A DNA stretch of 64,000 nt from Epiperipatus broadwayi (GCA_028023455.1 JAQFVV010000001.1:20331611-20395610); one strand, 5' to 3'. Numbered from the stretch's first letter, positions 47,818 through 60,703 are shown. Program-made: numbers and translations. Notes: generated by a model from the sequence alone, not told the origin.

Positions 47818-50031
47818 TTATTAAGAAAAACAATATTTATAATTGATATTCCTAATCTTCAGAAACATTCTAATGAATTTAAATTACAACTTGCAAATTG
47901 TTTTCAAGTATTAGTAGATTTTGAACATGATTCAGATTTGAATGAAATTAATAGGAAAATAACTGATACACTTTTAAAAACTGCAACAAAGATAGATGGT
48001 AGAAAAAAGCAGCAAATGAGCAATAAAATTCTAATGAGATGAGAATTTATGAAGAAAAAAAGATATAAAATATATAAAAACAATGCATTAACACAAAAGA
48101 GTATAATTCTGAACTAGCTAGGAAAGTTATAGAAGAAGATAGGTGTCTCCAGTTTGTAAAACATTTTATTGGTAGGAAACTTATATCTGCAATAAGAAAA
48201 AAAGATGGAACTATTACTAAAAAGAGAGATGATATCATGAAATGGATAGAAGAGTTCTATCAAGAATTATATAGTAATAAAGAGCAAAGAAAAATCATTC
48301 CTACAACATCTGAATTGCCCAGGATTTTAAATGAAGAAGACATGCAATTAAATTTATGAAGAAGAGAAAAGCTCCAGAAAATGATGGAATTATAATTGAC
48401 ATATTAAAAAAAGAAAGTGAAGAAATAGAAAAAATATTGGCAAAGTTATATAACAAATGTCTAAATGATAAAGATGTACCAAATAATTGGAAGAATGCAG
48501 TATTAACATTAATATTTAAAAAATGTGATAAAAAAGATATTACAAATTACAGACTTATCAATCTTTTATCAGTTTTATATTTTTTTTAATCTACAGAGAA
48601 CATTGGATTTCAACCAACCAAAAGAACAAGCTAAATTTAAAAGTGGTTTTAGTACAGTATATCATATACAAATATTGAGAGAAGTTACAAAAAGAACCAA
48701 TAAATATAAGTTGGCATTGATTTCTAGATTATAAAAAGGCATTTGATTCTATAAGCATTTGTTCAGTGATTAAAGCAATGAATCATACTGTCATATTCTG
48801 AAGAATATTTATGAAAATGCAACAGCAACAGTTAGATTGCATATTGATACTAGGAAGGTTAACATTGAGAAGCGTGTAAGACAGGTTGATTCCATATCTC
48901 CAAAACATTTTACAGCAGTGCTGCAAAAAATATTTTGTGGATTAAAATGGAAAGCTAAAGGAGTAAAAGTAAACAGAAATTTAAATCATTTAGATTTTGC
49001 AGTAGATGTAGTTCTTTTTGAAAATAATGCTTGAGCTTCAGGAAATGTTGCAAATTATTAGATTAAAGTAAGAAAATGGGACTAAAGATAAATGTTATAA
49101 AGATTAAAGTAATGTTCAATGGATTTTCTTAAAAAATGAAAATAAAGACTGATTACGATGAGTTAAAAGAAGTTAACAACTACAAATACTTTGGTCAGAT
49201 TACTACTACAGATGGAAACATAATGGATGAAATGTGGTTAGAGTATTTTTGGTAGAAATAACATTAAAAAGAAATATGGCTATGTATTTCAAAAGGAAAA
49301 TGATATAGTTATTTTTGCAACTAATGCTTCAGAGTTTCAGGAAATGTTGCAAGAGTTATCAGATGAAAGTAAGAAAATAGGACTAAAGCTAAATGTTAAA
49401 AAGACTAAAGTAATGTTCAATGGAATTTTTCAAAAAATGAAATTGATTATGATGAGTTAGAAGAAAGTTAACAACTACAAATATCTTGGTCAGATTATTA
49501 CAAAGATAGAAACATAATGGATGAAATTAATCATAGAATTAAACTTAGTTAGAGTACTTATGATACAAATAATTTAATATTAAAAGTTTATATGCCTATG
49601 TGTTTGAAGAGGAATGTTTTTAATAAATATGTTTTACCAATTCTTACTTATGGATCTGAGATGTGGATAGTTAATAGAAAAGCAATACAGAGATTTCAGA
49701 TCAATCAAAGAAATATGGAGAAATGCATGTTAGGAGTAACAAGAACAGATCAAAAATGCAATGCAAGAGTAAGATAACAAACAGGTGTTACGAACCTGTA
49801 GAAAGAATTAAAACACTGAAATGCTAGAAGAGATGCGAATAGATGGACAAGTGAAATCTTAAACTTGATTCCAAGAAATTGTAAAATATCCAGAAAGAGA
49901 CCATGTCAGATGGATGGATGAAATAAGAAATAGTGCAGGGGTGTGGAGAAGAGAGACTAGAGATGGAGAAGATGAATTGAACTTGAAGAGACTTTCATCC
50001 TGAAGTGACTTGATGATGATTGATGATGATT
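47818..50031 (+). mobile_element. RTE-clade LINE, 5'-truncated, rearranged
   Basis: Starts within the region between endonuclease and RT (AGAAAAACAATATTTATAATTG, equivalent to 39045) and ends in TGATGATGATTGATGATGATTG. Open remnants are 48356-48589 (KKRKAPENDGIIIDILKKE, then NNWKNAVLTLIFKK), 48837-49034 and 49592-49777. The catalytic box has decayed to FAVD near 49000. A segment of about 300 bp covering the FADD-to-YLGQ region is present twice in tandem (about 49000-49260 and 49299-49560). Not functional. Confidence 0.85.
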
Positions 50032-51414
50032 GTAACACTATAAGTTAGTACAATTAATAAATATAAATATTTTTATCATAATAGTTACAAAAATATCATT
50101 TCCTTTTGGTATATATTATCTCAAATCAAATGACTATATTATAATAATAACTATATATAGTTATTATTAACTTAATATTAACTTCATATAGGAATACTTT
50201 AAAATAATTTTATCTTTAATGAAACTATTTATAAATATAAAATTTATTTGACTATATTAATATGTATGTATATATACATATATACTATTTATATATACAT
50301 GTGAACTTTAAATAATATATACCTTAATGTCAAGCTTTTGAGTAATTGCCAGATTTGAAGTTGAGAAATAAATAATTTTATATATATATTTTATTATTAG
50401 ATCTTAATATCTATTGATAACAATTAATATTTGAATTAAGCATGAAATTGTAACAAAACATGAGGATCATTCAGTTTTCTTATTATTGAAGAGAAGAAAA
50501 GAAAATGATGCTCTTTAAATATTTTTTTCTTTTATAAAAAATATTACTATTCAACATTTAGAATTAAATATTAACTCTTCCATATTAAGATCTATGGATT
50601 AAAAGACTACAAGGAAAATATTTTAATTTTCTATTAAATCTTAAAATGGATAGCAATATAAAAGAAAAGAACATCTGTTTAAGTTTTTTGGAAATGTTAT
50701 TTTAAAACTTCATTATTCCACCTATATATATATATATATTTAAAATAATTATATATATATATAAAAGATCTTACAAGGTGCAGCGAGTAGAATAATTGTT
50801 GTATCCTAAAGGTTTCAAAACCAACTGACATGCTAAATTGAAATATTTGTTGTAAAGAATGTCTAATGATAATAGAAAAATGGAAAATAAGAACATCAAT
50901 ATTCCAAGGATATTTACTTTATATTATATCAATCAAATCATTAGATATTATTAACAGTTTATCAATTAAGGATAAATAAATCATCATTATACCAATGGAT
51001 TAATATACTTCGTAAAAGATCTTCATTAGGATTATGAACTACAGACTTAAATATCTATTCTTAACTCTGGAAAATAAGTTTTCTTTATTTATTTATATAT
51101 ATTATAATAATACTTATATTATTTTAATATGTTTATTATTATTATTATTTTTATTTCAAATTTAACATCATTATATTTTAATAGGAATATCTAAATTTAA
51201 TATTAAAAACATGAATTGAAAGTTTGACATAATTCATCAAAATTAGATGAAATATAAAAAAATGGTTATAATTTAACAGATATTTAAAATAGATTTATTA
51301 TATTTATTATATAATATAATAAACATTTAATGTATTTTATTTATTATAAATACATATAATATATAATTTAAACAATTGTAAATAGTACTTATATATATAT
51401 ATATATATATAATT

Positions 51415-51521
51415 AGTTTCCAACCAGTAACCACCTAAACATTCACAGTAAATATAGCAACCAATATCTCTAACTGCTGTCAAGGCAACCTTCACACCTT
51501 TTAATAGCAAGAATGGAAACT
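51415..51521. mobile_element. Small MITE (107 bp) in a (TA)n tract
   Basis: Perfect 7-bp inverted ends AGTTTCC and GGAAACT enclose about 93 bp related to the arm of the element at 2590-3720 (shared AACTGCTGTCAAGGCAACC and CCTTTTAATAGCAAGAATGG). It is absent at the equivalent place in the 3' LTR (61940-61955), so it inserted after the two LTRs separated. Confidence 0.65.
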
Positions 51522-51554
51522 ATATATATATATATATAGTTCTTATTATATATG

Positions 51555-51612
<58 letters not shown>
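51522..51612. repeat. (TA)n tract with flanking inverted sequence
   Basis: Long TA run interrupted by AGTTCTTATTATATATG. Its reverse complement CATATATAATAAGAACT occurs on the other side at 51627-51643, so the tract forms the centre of a palindrome. The 3' LTR has only a short TA run here. Confidence 0.8.
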
Positions 51613-51615
<3 letters not shown>

Positions 51616-51930
51616 TAATTATGAAACATATATAATAAGAACTGTAAATAAATTAATAAGTTATATAAATTATTAATTTTTGAATCTAGATATTGTTTTT
51701 ATATATCTGTTAATTTAAATTATATTCTTTACTTTTGAATAGTTTATTATAGTATAGAATTTTATCATAGGGTATTAGACGGGAATATTATTATTATTTT
51801 AAAATGGTAAAATACATTCTTATTTATTTATTAATATTTTATTTATCTTTTACATTATATTTTTATTGTTTATTAAATATTGAGTTATTACGATCTCTTT
51901 GTCTAATCATTATTAAATTATATTATATAT

Positions 51931-54900
51931 TGTGCCCTTTTCTATAGGTCAGTAATAGTTCATAACAGTCAATTACTAAAAATTTTAAATTTTAGAATAT
52001 GTTCTTTTAATATGGTAATTGTATTAAGTCAATTATATCTTTAAAGTACAATTTGAGGTTAAAGCAAATACGTAGTATATAAAATCATTTAAAAATAGTT
52101 ATGTAAAGTTTAAAATATTGTTTCATATGGTTGTAAAAGCTGGCCATATTAAATAACATAGCTATAAATAATTAAAAGTATATTTAATAAGCTCAATTTT
52201 AATAGTCTTAAACATATAGATAAATAAATGTTATACAGTATTTAAATTTATAAACTATGTTTAATAATCAAAAATTAATATCGTACATTTTAAAAATAAA
52301 CTTTATGATGGTGAGAATTGTATTTAATTCTATATTTTCTAAATTGTTCTTCCAAATTTTATAATTATTTTATATAATATAATAAGTGTATCAATTATAT
52401 AAATCTAGGCAGAGAAATAGATTGAAAATCGTCTGTCAAAGTTATTAATCATGCGACTTGTATATTACATACTTTCTCACACACGCTTGTTTGAGTGAAT
52501 AATAAAGTTTAAAATATTTTGAAATTGCAGTATAGAATTGGATGGAATTGTTGCCTATCATAAAAATAAATAGTATTAAACATTAAGTTAACTATCGTAT
52601 AACATGCTTAAATGATGTAATAAAGATGAATACATTCATAATATAAAAATTAAATATTTTATTTAAATAAAAATAGATAAATTGAATATTAAAAAATGGA
52701 ATAATTTATTAAATGTTATTTTAAAAGTTATTTTAAAAGATTAAATAATTTTAATAAAATAATAATTGATTTAAAAGTAATATTTTAAATAATATTTTTT
52801 AAATTTTATTACGTCATAATTTTTAATTTTGAAATTCAATTCTACTATAAACTAAAAATATGTAAATTTGTTCTCAAGCTAAAGTAAGAATTAACCAATA
52901 GGAATAGGTATTCTTACAGACTATAAATATGAATTGCATGGGGATATAAGGGGAGATTAATAATGTATTGAAACCGGAAAAAGGTAAATTATAACTATCA
53001 AAAAGATAGTATTTTAAAATTTTTATTTTAGTCAATTTTTTTTTTTTTTTTTGGTACTTTCTTATCGTTTATTTTGCAAAAATAAATTGATAATTTTAAA
53101 GAAATATTTTGCAAAAGAAAATTTTAGAAAAAAATTATATATTTAGAAACTTCGTGGAAATGATTTTCTAATTTTTAAAGTACTTGCCAGTCGTATTTTA
53201 TCTAAAAATTTAACCTAAACTTCGCAATAAAAATGGATATACTACGAAATAAAATGGATATAAGTTGTAATACTGTAAAAATGTTTGAAATATTTACTGA
53301 TACGGCTTTATTAATATTTCACTGAAGAACTGTTTTGGTATATAAAAAACCACAGCTCGGACATCATACGGAGTCTAATGAAAAAATTGGAGACGCATTA
53401 TTATTTATAAGCCTATCCAAGATTTATTTTTTAAATAGTAATAAGACAATTGTATATTGCATGAATTATTTTATATAATATTATATCAAAAGGAGTAAAA
53501 TGTTATATCCTTTCTGAAGGTAACATTTTTTTTTTTTTTAAAGTGATATATAAAAATACCAAACGAAAGTTTAAATGTATTAAGAAGGAAACTTATATAA
53601 AAAAGTGAACATATAGTTGAATAAAAGATGGATCCATGGAAATACAAATAGTACTTAAAAGTTTATCGAATATTTTTAAAGTTAAATTAGATGGATTGAT
53701 GCATCGGATATGCAGAGAATATTGGTAGAGAAGATTAAGAAGCTTCATGGGATTAATTAATATTATGATTCAATAATTATCATCCTAAATACTAAAATCA
53801 AGGATTATTTTCTATAAATTTTACTAAATGGATTAATAATTATTTTTATTTTAAACTTTAACGCGCTTGGAGGAGAACATTTTTAAAAACTCTAGAGAAA
53901 ATAATAAACATTTTGGACTTATCAGGAACTATCATCAAGAAAATATGTAACTATAGTTTTGATTCTTTTTATTTTGTTAACCTAGTTTAAATCTAAATTT
54001 TTATATAAGATTAGAAAAAACATAAAAACATTAATTTATTAATATTAAAATTTTATAATATAACAATCTAATAATTTAGCTAAAAATATTTTAATATAAA
54101 GTGTATGGGTGTGAATTTTTTTTTTATATCTGCAATGCTCAAGTGGATAAAGGAAGCCTACTGAACACAATGACTAGATAAAGGTTATTGGTAATAATAA
54201 TAACTATTGATAATTTATAATGTATATTTTTTTTGTTTTCTTTAGATCATCCATAAATTGGAAGAATGAAGTGTAAAAGTTTTTTACTTATATGTACCGC
54301 AGTTCATACAACATTTTAAAAAACATTATGAGATAGGATTGATTTGAAAATATGCATACGACGATTTTTTTTTTATTAGTGATATAATCCAACATAACAA
54401 ATAATTATGTGATTCTTTTAAAATTTTCATGTTATGGGATATTCAAATATTGTCTAAGTAGATTGTATATGATTAGACATGTAGAATAATGAAGTAAGCA
54501 GACTTTTCTTGTGGAACAGCTAGATTGTTTAACTATTAATGAATTTTATTTATTGTTTTGTAAATGCAGATAGTTATTTATCGATGTAAGATGTGGAAAA
54601 TCTTGAGAAATAATGTTGAGATAGTGGCTTGGAAGTACTTAGTGAACAGGAAACCAAGATGATGTTTTAAGAAATAGGATGTTATAAGGAATGGAAATAA
54701 TATTTAGTCTTTATGTGAATATCAGCATAGTTAACAAAGCCCTATGACTGATACACATTTTATTTGGACAGTGTTTATATTTCTTTAAATATTTGATGTT
54801 CTAATAAAGCTGAAGAAATAGCTTTAACATTGTCCCTATACTAGAGGATATTGGGCAGGTAAATGTCATACCTCTTCGCACTGTATCATGATTTTTGAGA

Positions 54901-56434
54901 TATGTTAAGAGTAATACTCTAGCTTTCTTCCTTAATCCTATGCATCTGTTTTTGCTATCTTTATTTCATGTAACTGCATCATTCAGTAAGATATGTTTAA
55001 GAGAAATGATAAATAATTTAGAACTTAGGTTATGCTATCATTTTTGTATAAGATTGATTTATTTGCTTAGAAGGAATAGGACGTTATAACTTAAAATTGA
55101 AGATCCAAAGTATCCTAAGGAAAGAAAAGAATCATAGAATATATTTTAAATTTTATTTCGGAAATGAAATATAATTTTTTTTAAAATAAAGTATCTAAAC
55201 AAAGATATTTTCTTTAAAGTGATAATAATTTTAAATACTTTAGTATTATTTTTTTTAAGAGAAAAATAAGTATTGCATATTTTAAAATACAATAGTACAA
55301 AGTAAATTATGTAAACAATATGCATAGTATATTTTTTGTTTATTGATTAACAGAAATATATTGATGATTACACTTATATCATACTAAAGTAAAGCTTAAA
55401 GAAGAATATATTATGATTAGTAAACATTGTGTGATAAATACTAAAATCTAGTACTGAATTTTTGGATAATATTTTGTGTAACATCTTTGACTTTGCAAGA
55501 TGAAATTTTTTTTAATATTTTGAGAAGTCCATACTCATTATAAAATTTTGTTTTCTATAGAATGTTTTCTAAGTATGAATTTTTTTTAAATAAGATAGTT
55601 TAATAATATTAAGGATAAAATGCTGTGGCTAATAAAGTAGATAAATATATTTGTAATAAGTTAACCATAATGAGAAACCAAATAGTAACATTTTTTTTTT
55701 AATTTTGTCCTAAATCTAAATAAAGATATAATTGAAATATAAATTATTTTTTTTATAACCCGGTAGATCAAACTGTAAAGTAAAAAAGTTAAGGATATCC
55801 ACTGTAAATAGTGTAAATAAATCGTTTATTTATTTGTTGTTAGTAATTTTGTGTCCGAGTTATTTATTTCTCCACATTGCTGCATGAAATCACGATATAT
55901 GCATAATAATCGAAACAAATATATAATTTTGCACAAAAAGATAAATAGAGAATTATTTAAGAATTTAAATATTTTATTGGTATTCATTTAATTAAATAAT
56001 TATAATTTTACATTGTTTTATTGGTCATAAATCAGTTATCACAATATTATATTAAATTATATGCTATCAGTTGCCACACACATTTTGTTTATCAGATTAT
56101 CAAATGCTACCACGTATTTATTTATTATATTCATGAAGATAAAAGATTATATAAAATTATTTTATTATTTTATTATGGTAATAAAATTATAGTAAAAAGA
56201 AAAGATATACAAAATTAGTTAAACAATGAAGAATATGATTACTCTTATTTATTATTATTAGTTTAAGTGTAGTAGATTATGACATAAAATCCCTTCTCAT
56301 ATTTTACTACCGTATTTTTATTAACTTAGAATAAACTTTATGAACCTGAGTATTAAAATGGGGAGAGTATGATGGGCTTACATGGCGTGGTTGGCATGAT
56401 GTGAAGTGAAGATACACATAGTTACAAGGTTAGA
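51931..56434 (+). mobile_element. Giant solo LTR-like element (4.5 kb), copy 2
   Basis: Bounded by TGTGCCC at 51931 and AAGGTTAGA ending at 56434 (decayed from ...GGGTACA of copy 1), with ATAT on both sides. The 3' LTR of the host element has the uninterrupted sequence at 63207-63225 (TATTATATATATGTTAG), an empty site proving that this block is an insertion. Homology to 8590-12864 runs end to end, including the TATA region, the acceptor-like TTTTCTTTAG near 54240 and the poly(A) region near 55820. No coding capacity: ORFs such as 54895-55089 have no family. Confidence 0.7.
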
Positions 56435-56832
56435 ATATATATATGTTAGTATTATAAATATCACATGAATATCAATTATTAGTTAATGCTTATATAAAGG
56501 TGTATTAGATAATGACTTATTTTGAAATCATCCCTGAAAAGAGCTAACTGCAAATTCTCCATGAGTTTGAATATCGTCGCATAATGGTGACTAAAAGAGG
56601 GATGAGAGATGGATGAACTAGTCTAAATTATATCAAAATTTATTTAAAAATTATTGAGCTAGCATAATAAAGAGGGATGTAATCATGGACTTAGTATTTC
56701 ATCAGTTCATTTCTAGCATTCTACTTGAAGACCCAAAGTCTGATAGTAATGAAATGCATATTCTCTTTCTGGTGAATTTAATCATCCCATTATTTAACAA
56801 GCCCAACTTAGACTTTAAATATAATCAATTCC

Positions 56833-56965
56833 ATTATATTTGGCACATCTACTGGGGCTATTGAATATATGATTTCCAGGCATTATATTTGGCACTATTG
56901 AATCTTTGTTCTAGGTGTTATATTTGGCACATCAACTGGAGCCATTGAATTTATGATTTCATTTC
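56833..56965 (+). repeat. Triplicated LTR-end/primer-site junction
   Basis: The junction motif ATTATATTTGGCACATC.ACTGG.GC.ATTGAAT.TATGATTTC appears at 56833, in shortened form at 56883 (TTATATTTGGCACTATTGAAT), and again at 56919. The first lies at the true LTR end. The repeats suggest slippage or repeated priming products at the primer site. Confidence 0.7.
56841..56858 (+). other. Probable tRNA primer-binding site
   Basis: TGGCACATCTACTGGGGC begins two bases after the 5' LTR end, the same spacing as the TGGCGCCCAAAG site of the related element. It keeps the leading TGG complementary to the tRNA CCA end. The tRNA cannot be named from this sequence, and the site has probably decayed. Confidence 0.55.
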
Positions 56966-57266
56966 ATCATATATGGTGTTTATAATTGCAAGATTAAAAT
57001 ATTTTTAAAAATGATAATATATATAATATGATTTAGAGAGATCAATATTTAAATAATTAATTATTAAATTGTGTTTTAAATAAGAGTTAAATGGGATAAA
57101 GTTTTTATATAGACATAGGTGTTTAAAAATATACACATATATCATTAGAACATCATAAGTATATATAAATAGCATGAAGTGGTAAAGAACTTTATGATAT
57201 AATATTTTATAGTTATAAAAATATATATACACTTGAATAATATTTGAATTAAGTTAAAATTTATAA

Positions 57267-58106
57267 TGCTTAGAAGTGGAAAAATGTTTTAAAACAAAGA
57301 TACTGAATGCTCTAATCAAATGCAGGATGATATACAAAATGAACTAACTGATGATTTTAATAATATTATAGAACAATCATCATTGGTACATGGACCTGGG
57401 GGTTCTATAACCATAGTTGAATACCCTCAACAAACACAGAATTCAGATCAAGTGTTATCTCAAATACAAAATATAGTTGATGAAGATATAAATCAATCAT
57501 CTAAAATTGACATTAACCAATCACTTAATGTTGATACAACAAAGGTTATAGATAATAACACAGTTATGATGGAAATGTTACAAATATTTATGAATAATGT
57601 AAATAGCAACATTAGTAGTTTAAGTGAAAAATTAGATAATAATAAAAAATTAGATGACTTAAGAAGTGATAATAATAAAAAATTAGATGACTTAAGAAGT
57701 GATATGAATCAAAAATTAGATGATAATAATACTAATTTTAAAAAAAGATATGTATGAATTAAGAAGTGATATAAATATAAATATAAATAGTTTCAAAAAA
57801 AATTTGAAGGAGGAAATGATAGGAATTGAGAGTAAATTATCTACTAAAATGGAACAACTAAATTTGAATGTGGATAATGTTCAAAAAGATAATATAGAAA
57901 TTAAGCAAGCATTAAATGACCTAAAGAATGAAATTGATGAAAATAGTTCAAAATGTCAACAGCGGTTTAGTGAGTTTCAAAATGACATAGTAGATAGATT
58001 AAATGTTAAATGTGATGAAATATATAAAAATCAAGAAGTTTTTAGAGAAGAAGTAAAGGAAGAACAAAATAAAATACAGAATGAAATCCAAGAAGATAGA
58101 CAATGA
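57267..58106 (+). pseudogene. Decayed Gag, N-terminal coiled-coil region
   Basis: The start MLRSGK at 57267 equals the MLTRSK start of the other Gag but meets a stop after eight codons. Open pieces follow at 57320-57757 (145 aa: MQDDIQNEL..., then 11-residue repeats of the LRSDNNKKLDD type) and, one frame over, 57720-58106 (128 aa). The second piece, ESKLSTKMEQLNLNVDNVQ, IKQALNDLKNEIDEN and KCQQRFSEFQ, aligns directly with ERLSLGLNSVQ...KQAMFEMRKEIDEKDVKCQQRLEEF of the element at 31965-33623. Long heptad pattern, E/K/N-rich. Frameshifts and stops make it non-functional. Confidence 0.8.
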
Positions 58107-58202
58107 ACACACACAAGAATAGATCAACTTTTTACTAAACAAAATAATGAGATAGAATCGCAAAATAGTGTATTAGAAACTATTGATCATCAACTTAGAT
58201 CT

Positions 58203-58610
58203 TTGGAGAATAAAATAATTTCTTTAGAGATTATTTTGGATGGAAAATTTGCTAATATGTATAATAGTTGTAACCTTTATGAGAAGGATAGTTTGAAATT
58301 ATGTTTAAAAGAACTACAGAATGCATGTAATCAAGTTAAACCTGGTACTTTTAGTCAACCTATTTTGTTTTCACTTGATTCAACATGTTTAGCTATTGGA
58401 AATTGGTTTTTTATGTATGAAAAAGATGATAGAATTACTATCCGTAATTCAAATAATCAAAAACAAGCTATTATCTTACAAAAAGATTTACATGGTTTTA
58501 TTTTTGAATCCAATCAAGGTAATAAACATTCTTTTAATGCTGAAACTTCACTTGACATTGAATTTTCTACTGGTTGGATATCTCAGATTCCTAATGATGG
58601 AATAGAATAG
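58203..58610 (+). pseudogene. Gag-region ORF with unrecognised globular segment
   Basis: 135 aa. The first 18 residues finish the coiled coil. Then comes a non-coiled part with KDSLKLCLKELQNACNQ, ILFSLDSTCLAIGNWFFMYEKDDRITIRN, QKDLHGFIFE and TGWISQIP, rich in alternating hydrophobic residues as in a beta-rich domain. The other Gag has no counterpart at this point. The end (ISQIP) resembles WSRQIPLEIEASP that follows later in the other Gag, so an internal duplication or acquired segment is possible. Function unknown. Confidence 0.5.
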
Positions 58611-58676
58611 TATCCTATTAACCTTATTTTAGAGGAGACAATATTAACTCCACAAATAAATTTTATTAAAACAATC

Positions 58677-59447
58677 ATGAATAATACAATGCAGATTAGG
58701 ATGAACAATCAACAAAAAGAACCTCAAATTTATATTGAATGTAATGATGATATCCAAACTAAATCATTATTAGTTCAGTTGATTACCATAGAAAAAAATT
58801 ATCAAAACCATTATGATATTATACAACAGAGTAAAGATATAAAGAATCAGGACAACATTTTTGGAATGATTAATTTAAATTTGTTAAATTCAGAAAGAAT
58901 TATGAAAATGAATGAAGCAAACATTCTCCAAAACGCACAAGTCATGGAAATGCAACAAACAGAGATAAAGTATATGACTCAACATGGTAAAAAAATAGAA
59001 AATGAAGTAACGAATGATTTGGAAATTGTTGTTAAAGATCTTGATGGGATAAATGATTTTAACCCAGAATCTATTTTTTCACATCAGATATTGTTTGAGA
59101 TAAAGAATAATTATCTCAAAACTAATATAGATACCTATGATAATAGTAAAGAACAAAATCTTAGACAAAATCATTTAGAAGTTATTCAAAAATATCCACG
59201 ACAAATAATCGACTTTTATAATAAATTAAATTTTCAGTATTATAAAATGCCTGAAAATGAAAATTATTTTATTAATATTAATTTAAAAGAAATAAATTTA
59301 AATACTTGTAGATTTAATCATGAAAATCAGTCATCAACTTCCCAGATAAATATTTCAGAAATTCAAAAAGGTCACACATTTCATAAATTGTGTAATACTT
59401 ATGAAGGTCCATTTACTTTCATTAAACACATGAATTATAGTGCTTAA
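58677..59447 (+). pseudogene. Decayed Gag segment fused to integrase C-terminal motif
   Basis: 256 aa. The middle (VMEMQQTEIKYMTQ, NDLEIVVKDLDGINDF and SHQILFEIKNNY) aligns with GMQSTEIDRSAQT...NDLEVVIKDSSKDDDL...SRQIPLEIEASPY of the intact Gag. The capsid-like domain that should follow is absent. Instead the last 27 residues read GHTFHKLCNTYEGPFTFIKH, matching the integrase C-terminal motif KYHKFYSTYEGPYTIVKK encoded at 59911-60204. This marks a deletion or template switch joining Gag to the end of Pol, removing capsid, protease, RT, RNase H and most of integrase. Confidence 0.7.
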
Positions 59448-59910
59448 TGAAGATAAGCATATATTATGGAAGGACTTTCAAGGTTTGTGACCGTTTGAAA
59501 ATGTACACAGATAATGAATTATGATTGAATCCATTATAGTTTGTTTAAAAAAAAAAATCTATATGCATATATAGAAATTTTGATAACATAATCATTGATG
59601 TAGGAACTAAATATATAAAAATTAAATTAAACATGCAAATACATGTTTATTGAAATTTAATCTTTGATTATTCGATCTAGAATAGGAAATACACCAAATG
59701 GTTAATATTATAAAGTAATAAAATGCCAACATAATTTATAAATCTATAAAGTATAAATATACAATTATAGATGTACATGTATATAAGTATGTATAAGAAG
59801 AATATTTAATTGTCTTAAAGAAATATTCTCACCTATCAGACTACACTTTCATCAAATTATACCTGTATTATTTAAAAAATATAAACCTATAATTTATGAA
59901 CCCAAAATAA
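59448..59910. other. Non-coding gap between integrase remnants
   Basis: AT-rich. Before the next ORF there is a faintly coding stretch near 59820-59910, but no family is legible. Confidence 0.4.
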
Positions 59911-60204
59911 ATGGAGAAAATGATATTTTACAAGCTCATAAACCACTTATTAAAATGGCAAGTAATAGAAATCAGAATAAAAAAATGTATTTATGAATTT
60001 AAAGTTGGAGATAAAGTTTTGATAAAGACTTTCCATCCCAGTAATCCATTAGAGAATAAATATCATAAATTCTACAGCACATACGAAGGACCTTATACTA
60101 TCGTTAAAAAGGCCGGTCCAAATGCATTTTGGATTAACCAAGAAGGAGAGATTCATGGTACGTATAATTCACGAATTTTAAAACCTTATTTTGGCTGTTT
60201 ATAA
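59911..60204 (+). pseudogene. Integrase C-terminal domain of Gypsy Pol (fragment)
   Basis: 97 aa. From residue about 30: FKVGDKVLIKTFHPSN, KYHKFYSTYEGPYTIVKKAG, AFWINQEGEIHGTYNSRILKPYF. This is the SH3-like C-terminal fold that ends Gypsy Pol, with the usual GD.V, YEGPY and G.YN...LKPY blocks. The zinc-binding HHCC and catalytic D,D-35-E domains are missing, so it cannot integrate DNA. It lies about 500 nt upstream of the polypurine tract, as expected for the end of pol in an element without env. Confidence 0.85.
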
Positions 60205-60703
60205 TATTATATAAAGAAATAAGGTGAACATCAAAATAAGTTTATGGGAAATGTAAACCATACGGTTGTAAAAAAAAAAAAAATAGTGATCAATGTAAAA
60301 AAAAAATAAGAACATTAGCTTTGATGAGGGTATTCTTTAATGCCTTGAAATAAGTTAAAATAGAGTCAATTCATATTAATAAGTGGATACTTTAATATTT
60401 ATTTAGCCTTTTTCAAATCCATAAGTCTTAAAGAAGCAGGAATAAGACTAGTAAATATATTTGTGTTATCCAAGAAGGAAACACATTATTGTATTTTATA
60501 TTTTTTTTTTAAAATTTTAACCATCAAAGTTCTTGATTTTTGATCATTATCAAAAGAATAATATAGCCCAAGTATAAGGAAGATATAACAGTTAAAAATT
60601 ATTCAACCCTTCATAAAATCCAAGTATAAATGTAATTAAATTATAAGAACATACTAAAATATCTGTGTTTAAAATTTTAACTTAAATTAAAATTTTAATT
60701 CTC
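60205..60703. other. 3' untranslated region of the LTR element
   Basis: Non-coding DNA between the pol end and the polypurine tract; no env-like ORF. Confidence 0.5.

Larger units (their letters stand above)
50140..56838 (+). repeat. 5' LTR (interrupted)
   Basis: About 2.2 kb of LTR in two parts, 50140-51930 and 56435-56838, separated by a 4.5-kb insertion. It matches the 3' LTR closely, with scattered substitutions and indels (more than the young element). The ends TATAA...TTATA form short inverted termini; homology with ...CGTTACA of the other element suggests decay from TG...CA. Confidence 0.85.

Noticed and set aside
57005-57232. 75-aa minus-strand ORF between the 5' LTR and Gag
   Set aside because: Y/I/F-rich translation of AT-rich leader DNA with no homology; fortuitous.
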